NCBI GenBank assembly: GCA_900540045.1
Contig: UQEF01000060.1
Location: 1-17,993 of the forward strand
Direction of reading: 5' to 3'
DNA: 17,993 nucleotides
From: an uncultured Eubacteriales bacterium
GTDB lineage: Bacteria > Bacillota > Clostridia > Christensenellales > Aristaeellaceae
Positions 14,371 to 17,993 of the stretch are shown in pieces; position 1 is the stretch's first letter, and each line of letters opens with the position of its first letter. Below the pieces are notes generated by a model. It worked only from the letters and a program-made list of their open reading frames with translations. It was not told the origin of the DNA and did not search any database. The translations under genes and the position numbers were made by a program.

Positions 14371-15627
14371 TTACTTCTGGAAGGGCTCGTAATAGGAGGC
14401 GATGCCGTCCTGCACGATCTGGCAGGTTTCCTCGGCGGAGGCCTTGTCAACCATCAAATCCTGTGCGGCAGACTGGAACAGGGACGAGCCGGTGGGCTGC
14501 TCATAGCGGAAACCGACCAGGAAGATATAGGGGGTAGAATTCTTCTGCAGATCCAGCACCTTGGCGATAAAGGGGTTGGCGGACACGTCCACACCCGGAA
14601 TAGCCGAGACCATGGCCAACTCGCTCACGATGCGCTCGCCGAATTCGGGGGTGGCCAGGTACTTGATGAAGCGCAGCGCGGCATCCTGCTTTTTGGTGCT
14701 GGCAGAGATGGAGAAGTTCATGTCGGCATAGACCGACACATAGGCGGGATCCTCCGTCGTCAGGCCCGGAACGGCGAACACGTCGTATTCCAGATCGGGG
14801 TTCTCGGCGCTGAAGTAGCCGGCCTCGTAGGAGCCGCCCACAAAATGCGCGCTGATCTCGTTGATGAAGTTGGCCTGCATGTCGGTGTAGGCCACGCCTT
14901 CAAACATATCGGGCATATAGGGGGCCAGGTCCTTGATCTTCTGCACGGAATCCACAAAGACGGGGTCCGTGAACGTGGTTTCGCCGGTGATAACTTTGTT
15001 GTAGAAATCGTCGCCGCCGTAGAAGGAGGGGCCTACGCCGCCGAAGAGGAATTCGCAGCACCAGCCCTCTTTTGTACCGTTGGCCAGGGCCTCATAACCG
15101 GCAGCCTTGCAGGCTTCCAGATTGGCGAGGAACTCGTCCCACGTCGTGGGGACGCTCAGGCCCAGTTCTTCGTAGATCTTGGTATTGTAGAAGCACAGCA
15201 TGGTCTGACTCACGGCAGGCACGCCATAGATCTTTCCGTCGGTGATGGAGGTGGCGCCGCCGCGGGCGGATTCTGAGAAATTCTCAAGCTCGGGCATCAG
15301 CTCGTCCAGCGCCAGCATATAGCCGGAGTCGGCAAAGGTTTGCAGCCCGCCGTAAGCGCGGCTCATGAACACGTCGGGCGCGCCGTCGCCGGCGGCCAGC
15401 GCGGCGGAAAGGATGGTGTTGTACTCGGTGTTCTTGATGGCGTTCTGAACCACTTTGATGTCAGGGTTGGCGGCTTCGAAGTCCGCGATTACGGCGTCAT
15501 AGAATGCCGTGTCTTCGGGACGCCAGGTCCAGAAGGAAATTTCGGTCACTTCCTCAGCCAGTGTGGGGATCGCCAACATGCTCATCAGCAGGCACAGGGT
15601 AATACAAATGCCAAGAAACTTTTTCAT
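14371..15627 (-). CDS. ABC transporter sugar-binding protein (family 1 solute-binding protein)
   Basis: The 418-residue protein starts with a signal peptide (MKKFLGICITLCLLMSMLA then IPTLA/EE, cleavage near residue 24). The mature part has family 1 features: EISFWTWRPEDTAFYDAVI, FEAANPDIKV, the LALDELMPE segment, IYGVPAVSQTMLCFYNTKIY near 130-150 and VPTTWDEFLANLEA. AAAGGAG lies about 12 bases before ATG 15627. It is the first gene of the importer operon. There is no lipobox cysteine at the cleavage site, unlike most Gram-positive binding proteins, so anchoring to the cell is unclear. The ligand is not deducible; neighbours point to an amino sugar or galactoside. Confidence 0.92.
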   Translation of the reverse strand: MKKFLGICITLCLLMSMLAIPTLAEEVTEISFWTWRPEDTAFYDAVIADFEAANPDIKVVQNAIKNTEYNTILSAALAAGDGAPDVFMSRAYGGLQTFADSGYMLALDELMPELENFSESARGGATSITDGKIYGVPAVSQTMLCFYNTKIYEELGLSVPTTWDEFLANLEACKAAGYEALANGTKEGWCCEFLFGGVGPSFYGGDDFYNKVITGETTFTDPVFVDSVQKIKDLAPYMPDMFEGVAYTDMQANFINEISAHFVGGSYEAGYFSAENPDLEYDVFAVPGLTTEDPAYVSVYADMNFSISASTKKQDAALRFIKYLATPEFGERIVSELAMVSAIPGVDVSANPFIAKVLDLQKNSTPYIFLVGFRYEQPTGSSLFQSAAQDLMVDKASAEETCQIVQDGIASYYEPFQK

Positions 15628-15699
15628 GTTGAGGGTCTCTCCTTTCGATTTTTATGGTCGTCTTGGTTCTTGTTTATGGTTATGCTGGCTCTTAGTCAC

Positions 15700-15728
15700 A
15701 GCATATCAAACCTTCACGGGTTCGTCAA
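15700..15728 (-). promoter_or_regulatory. Promoter of the importer operon
   Basis: On the minus strand TTGACG (15728-15723) and TATGCT (15705-15700) are 17 bases apart. Transcription would start near 15693, about 66 bases before the binding-protein ATG. It diverges from the regulator promoter. Confidence 0.75.
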
Positions 15729-15895
15729 TAGAATTTCTTGTTTTTTTAAAAATATTTTCTTATAAGTTTTTGGCTGCAGTTGCCATAAAACAAATATTAT
15801 ATTATATATCAACAAATAATTATATTAAAACAAGTGAATAATTCATATTATTAAAGAAAATAAAAACATAGAATCATGATTTTTTTGAAAAAAGA
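15729..15895. promoter_or_regulatory. AT-rich divergent control region with palindromes
   Basis: This stretch between the two diverging promoters is far more AT-rich than the rest of the window and holds no gene. It contains three perfect inverted repeats: TGAATAATTCA (15835-15845), AATCATGATT (15872-15881) and TTTTTTGAAAAAA (15881-15893), the last directly upstream of the rpiR -35. They are candidate sites for the RpiR-type regulator, though short palindromes are expected in AT-rich DNA. Confidence 0.45.
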
Positions 15896-15924
15896 TTGAA
15901 TGCATTACGATTTTCATGTATACT
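15896..15924 (+). promoter_or_regulatory. Promoter of rpiR-murQ
   Basis: TTGAAT (15896-15901), a 17-base spacer and TATACT (15919-15924) form a strong sigma-A-type promoter. The start site would be near 15931, about 48 bases before the regulator ATG. Confidence 0.8.
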
Positions 15925-15978
15925 TTTCGCAGCACACCAGCGTCTGAAACAGCTCATGATACTAAGGAGGTATGTGAG

Positions 15979-16848
15979 ATGGGGGATTGCATCGTAAGGC
16001 TCAATCAGCTGATCGATCAGCTCTCACCGGCGGAGGCACGGGTGGCACGCTATTTGCTGGATCATTGCCAGGAGGCCATCGGCCAACCCATCGAAAAGGT
16101 GTCGGAAGCTTGCCAGACCAGCAAAACCACGGTTGTTAGGCTGTGCAAGCAGCTTGGATTCAAAGGCTATAAGGCGCTGTCGATTGCGCTGTCGATGGAA
16201 TTGGCCAGCGGCGGCGAGAACCGGATTTCCTATCAGGACATCAATCCAGGCGATAATATTCATACCATCATAGAACGAGTGAGCCAGCACACGCAGGCCG
16301 CCATTGCGGATACCGTCCGAGTACTGCGGGAAGAGGATGTCTTGCGCGCGGTGGATGCTTTGGACAAGGCGAAACGGGTCGATTTTTATGGGGCGGGCAC
16401 CTCCGCGCTGGTCGCGCTCGATGCGCAGCAGAAATTCCAGCGCCTTTGCCGTGATACCCAAACCAGCACCGACCCGCATGTTCAGGTGGTCATCGCCAGC
16501 CGCCTGGAGCGGGGAGATGCCGCTGTTTTCTTTTCCTATTCCGGCGAAACCGAAGATATGCTGGACACGCTTGCCGTTGCCAAAAGAGGCGGCGCCGTGA
16601 CCATCTCAGTCACGCGCTATGGAGTGAACCGCCTGAGCCGGAGCGCGGACATTCCCCTGTATGTGGCTTCCTCCGAAATGCTGGTGCGTTCCGCCGCCAT
16701 GACCAGCCGCATCGCCATGATGCACGTGGTGGATATTCTCTATTCCGCCGTCGCCGCGCAGGGCTATGACCGCTATAAGCCGTTTCTGGACAAAACGCAT
16801 TTGGCAGGGCGCGAAAAACGGCGTAACCAACATGAGCGGCGCAGATGA
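15979..16848 (+). CDS. MurR/RpiR family transcriptional regulator
   Basis: The 289-residue protein has the standard two-domain layout. An N-terminal HTH_6 domain spans about 1-77 (LSPAEARVARYLLDH, then the recognition region CQTSKTTVVRLCKQLGFKGYKAL). A C-terminal SIS sugar-phosphate-sensing domain spans about 125-260 (VDFYGAGTSALVALD, FFSYSGETEDML). ATG 15979 is chosen because AAGGAGG lies eight bases upstream and the family begins here. The frame is open back to 15916 but that part contains the ribosome binding site. Members sense phosphosugars such as MurNAc-6-P, GlcNAc-6-P or ManNAc-6-P. It is divergent from the importer and followed by murQ, so it very likely controls both, in a way that cannot be signed (repressor or activator) from sequence. 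Confidence 0.92.
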   Translation: MGDCIVRLNQLIDQLSPAEARVARYLLDHCQEAIGQPIEKVSEACQTSKTTVVRLCKQLGFKGYKALSIALSMELASGGENRISYQDINPGDNIHTIIERVSQHTQAAIADTVRVLREEDVLRAVDALDKAKRVDFYGAGTSALVALDAQQKFQRLCRDTQTSTDPHVQVVIASRLERGDAAVFFSYSGETEDMLDTLAVAKRGGAVTISVTRYGVNRLSRSADIPLYVASSEMLVRSAAMTSRIAMMHVVDILYSAVAAQGYDRYKPFLDKTHLAGREKRRNQHERRR

Positions 16849-16876
16849 CGACAACTTTGACACAGGGGAGAAAAGC

Positions 16877-17791
16877 ATGGAAACAAGAAGGTATTTATCG
16901 GGGCTGAGTACAGAGCAGATCAACACTGAAAGCACTTCGCTGGATACGATGGACGGTCAGGAGATCGCGGCTCTGATGAACCGACAGGACCACGGGGTGG
17001 TGGAGGCCGTTGCGCAGGCCGTGCCGGTCATCGGCCGCGTAATTGACGAAATCGCCGCCCGCTTTTCCCGCGGGGGCCGGCTGTTTTATACCGGCGCGGG
17101 AACCAGCGGGCGGCTGGGCGTGCTGGATGCATCCGAATGCCCGCCTACGTTTGGTGTTCCCCGCACGATGGTACAGGGTATCATCGCGGGGGGAGATGTC
17201 GCGCTGCGCCATGCTGTGGAGGGAGCGGAGGACAACTATGCCCAGGGACAGGAAGACCTGAAACAAGCGGCTGTCGGCCTGAATGATGTGGTGGTCGCCA
17301 TCAGCGCCAGCGGCTACGCCCCTTATTGCGTAGGATCGCTGGACTATGCCCGCGGCGTTGGAGCGCTGGCAGTTTCGCTGGCCTGTAATGAGCATACGGA
17401 ACTGGCCCGGCATGCTGATCTGGCCATTGAGGCGCCCACCGGACCGGAGGTGCTCATGGGGTCCACACGCCTGAAAGCCGGCACCGCCACCAAGATGATT
17501 CTCAATATGCTCACCACCGGCGCAATGGTACGCACCGGAAGGGTCTATCAGAATCTGATGGTGGACCTGTGTATTTCCAACAGCAAGCTTTCCGACCGGG
17601 CGCTGCGCATTCTGCGCCATGCGACGGGCGTGGGGGAAGAGGATGCCTCGCGGCTTCTGAAGCAGGCCGGCGGCAGCGTTAAAACCGCCATTGTCATGCA
17701 GTTGGGCGGCGTGGACGCCGATCAGGCGCGTCGGGCGCTGGAGGAGACGGCCGGCTGGGTTGGTCCGGCCATTCAAAAGCTGAAGGTCTGA
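16877..17791 (+). CDS. murQ: N-acetylmuramic acid 6-phosphate etherase
   Basis: The 304-residue protein closely fits MurQ (E. coli 298). It has an N-terminal LSTEQINTESTSLDTM block, the SIS-domain sugar-phosphate loop YTGAGTSGRLGVLDASECPPTFG near 71-93, IAGGDVALRHAVEGAEDN near 103-120, AISASGYAPY, and PEVLMGSTRLKAGTATKMILN near the centre. E87 and E118 have the same 31-residue spacing as the catalytic glutamates of characterised enzymes. It cleaves the lactyl ether of MurNAc-6-P to give GlcNAc-6-P and D-lactate in the cytoplasm. GGGGAG lies six bases before ATG 16877 and 28 bases separate it from the regulator stop, so the two are co-transcribed. No murP-type PTS gene is nearby; the kinase at 10331-11236 could supply the substrate. 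No clear terminator follows. Confidence 0.95.
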   Translation: METRRYLSGLSTEQINTESTSLDTMDGQEIAALMNRQDHGVVEAVAQAVPVIGRVIDEIAARFSRGGRLFYTGAGTSGRLGVLDASECPPTFGVPRTMVQGIIAGGDVALRHAVEGAEDNYAQGQEDLKQAAVGLNDVVVAISASGYAPYCVGSLDYARGVGALAVSLACNEHTELARHADLAIEAPTGPEVLMGSTRLKAGTATKMILNMLTTGAMVRTGRVYQNLMVDLCISNSKLSDRALRILRHATGVGEEDASRLLKQAGGSVKTAIVMQLGGVDADQARRALEETAGWVGPAIQKLKV

Positions 17792-17883
17792 CGCCGGGAC
17801 GGCTGAAATTGGGCTTGGGATTACATCTGGAGGGACTTGATGTTATCTCCGCTTGCGCTTTATGCATACGGAGTGCGTCCCAC

Positions 17884-17905
17884 GTGCCCATCATGTGCCC
17901 ATAAT
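17884..17905 (+). repeat. Two-copy 11-base tandem repeat upstream of etfB
   Basis: GTGCCCATCAT (17884-17894) is followed directly by GTGCCCATAAT (17895-17905), differing at one base. It lies 19-40 bases before the etfB ribosome binding site. The second copy ends in CATAAT, which could act as a -10 box. Its role is unknown. The rest of the 146-base gap shows no gene. Confidence 0.5.
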
Positions 17906-17937
17906 GATTTTGAATTCAATATAGGGAGGAAATCTGA

Positions 17938-17993
17938 TTGAACATTTTCGTATGCATCAAGCAGGTGCCCAGCACAAGCAAGGTACAGGTGGA
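17938..17993 (+). CDS. etfB: Electron transfer flavoprotein beta subunit, N-terminus (partial)
   Basis: A TTG start at 17938 has GGGAGG eight bases upstream. The visible residues MNIFVCIKQVPSTSKVQV match the conserved opening of EtfB/FixA proteins (xxIVVCxKQVPDT). The gene runs off the right edge after 18 codons, so bifurcating or non-bifurcating type cannot be told. It is 146 bases downstream of murQ on the same strand. Confidence 0.8.
   Translation, partial: MNIFVCIKQVPSTSKVQV

Overview
This 18 kb window has about 55-60% GC and close-packed genes with strong AAGGAGG-type ribosome binding sites and sigma-A-like promoters. It looks like the chromosome of an anaerobic Gram-positive bacterium of the Clostridia. 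The evidence is an electron-bifurcating NfnAB pair, an electron-transfer-flavoprotein gene at the right edge, and a sugar ABC importer with no ATPase gene of its own. A gut lineage is likely but is an inference. I see no rRNA, tRNA, CRISPR array or insertion sequence.

Left part (1-5311). The tail of one gene and an unrecognised secreted protein lie on the plus strand and end at a strong terminator. Facing them is a tight minus-strand operon, ridA-nfnA-nfnB, whose genes overlap by 2-8 bases. It has a clear promoter upstream of ridA.

Middle (4158-6699). Three minus-strand redox-type genes encode a secreted FMN-binding protein, an Old-Yellow-Enzyme-type flavin oxidoreductase and a MarR regulator. 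All three are broken by single-base frameshifts, while every flanking gene is open. This is either a freshly decaying cassette or a patch of poor sequence.

Right part (6855-17791). This is an amino-sugar/galactoside utilisation island. On the minus strand are a substrate-binding protein, two ABC permeases, an N-acylglucosamine 2-epimerase and a BadF-type N-acetylhexosamine kinase. They are followed by a full-length GH2 beta-galactosidase with its own promoter and a long structured leader. Divergent from the importer are an RpiR/MurR-type regulator and murQ (MurNAc-6-phosphate etherase). The likely logic is import of an amino-sugar (GlcNAc, ManNAc, MurNAc or a galactosyl-HexNAc disaccharide), galactose removal, epimerisation to GlcNAc, ATP-dependent phosphorylation, and ether cleavage of MurNAc-6-P to GlcNAc-6-P plus D-lactate. 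No nagA/nagB, sialic acid lyase or PTS gene is in view.

Right edge. The start of an etfB-like gene lies 146 bp after murQ. Its job depends on sequence beyond the window, but an Etf-linked lactate dehydrogenase would fit the lactate made by MurQ.
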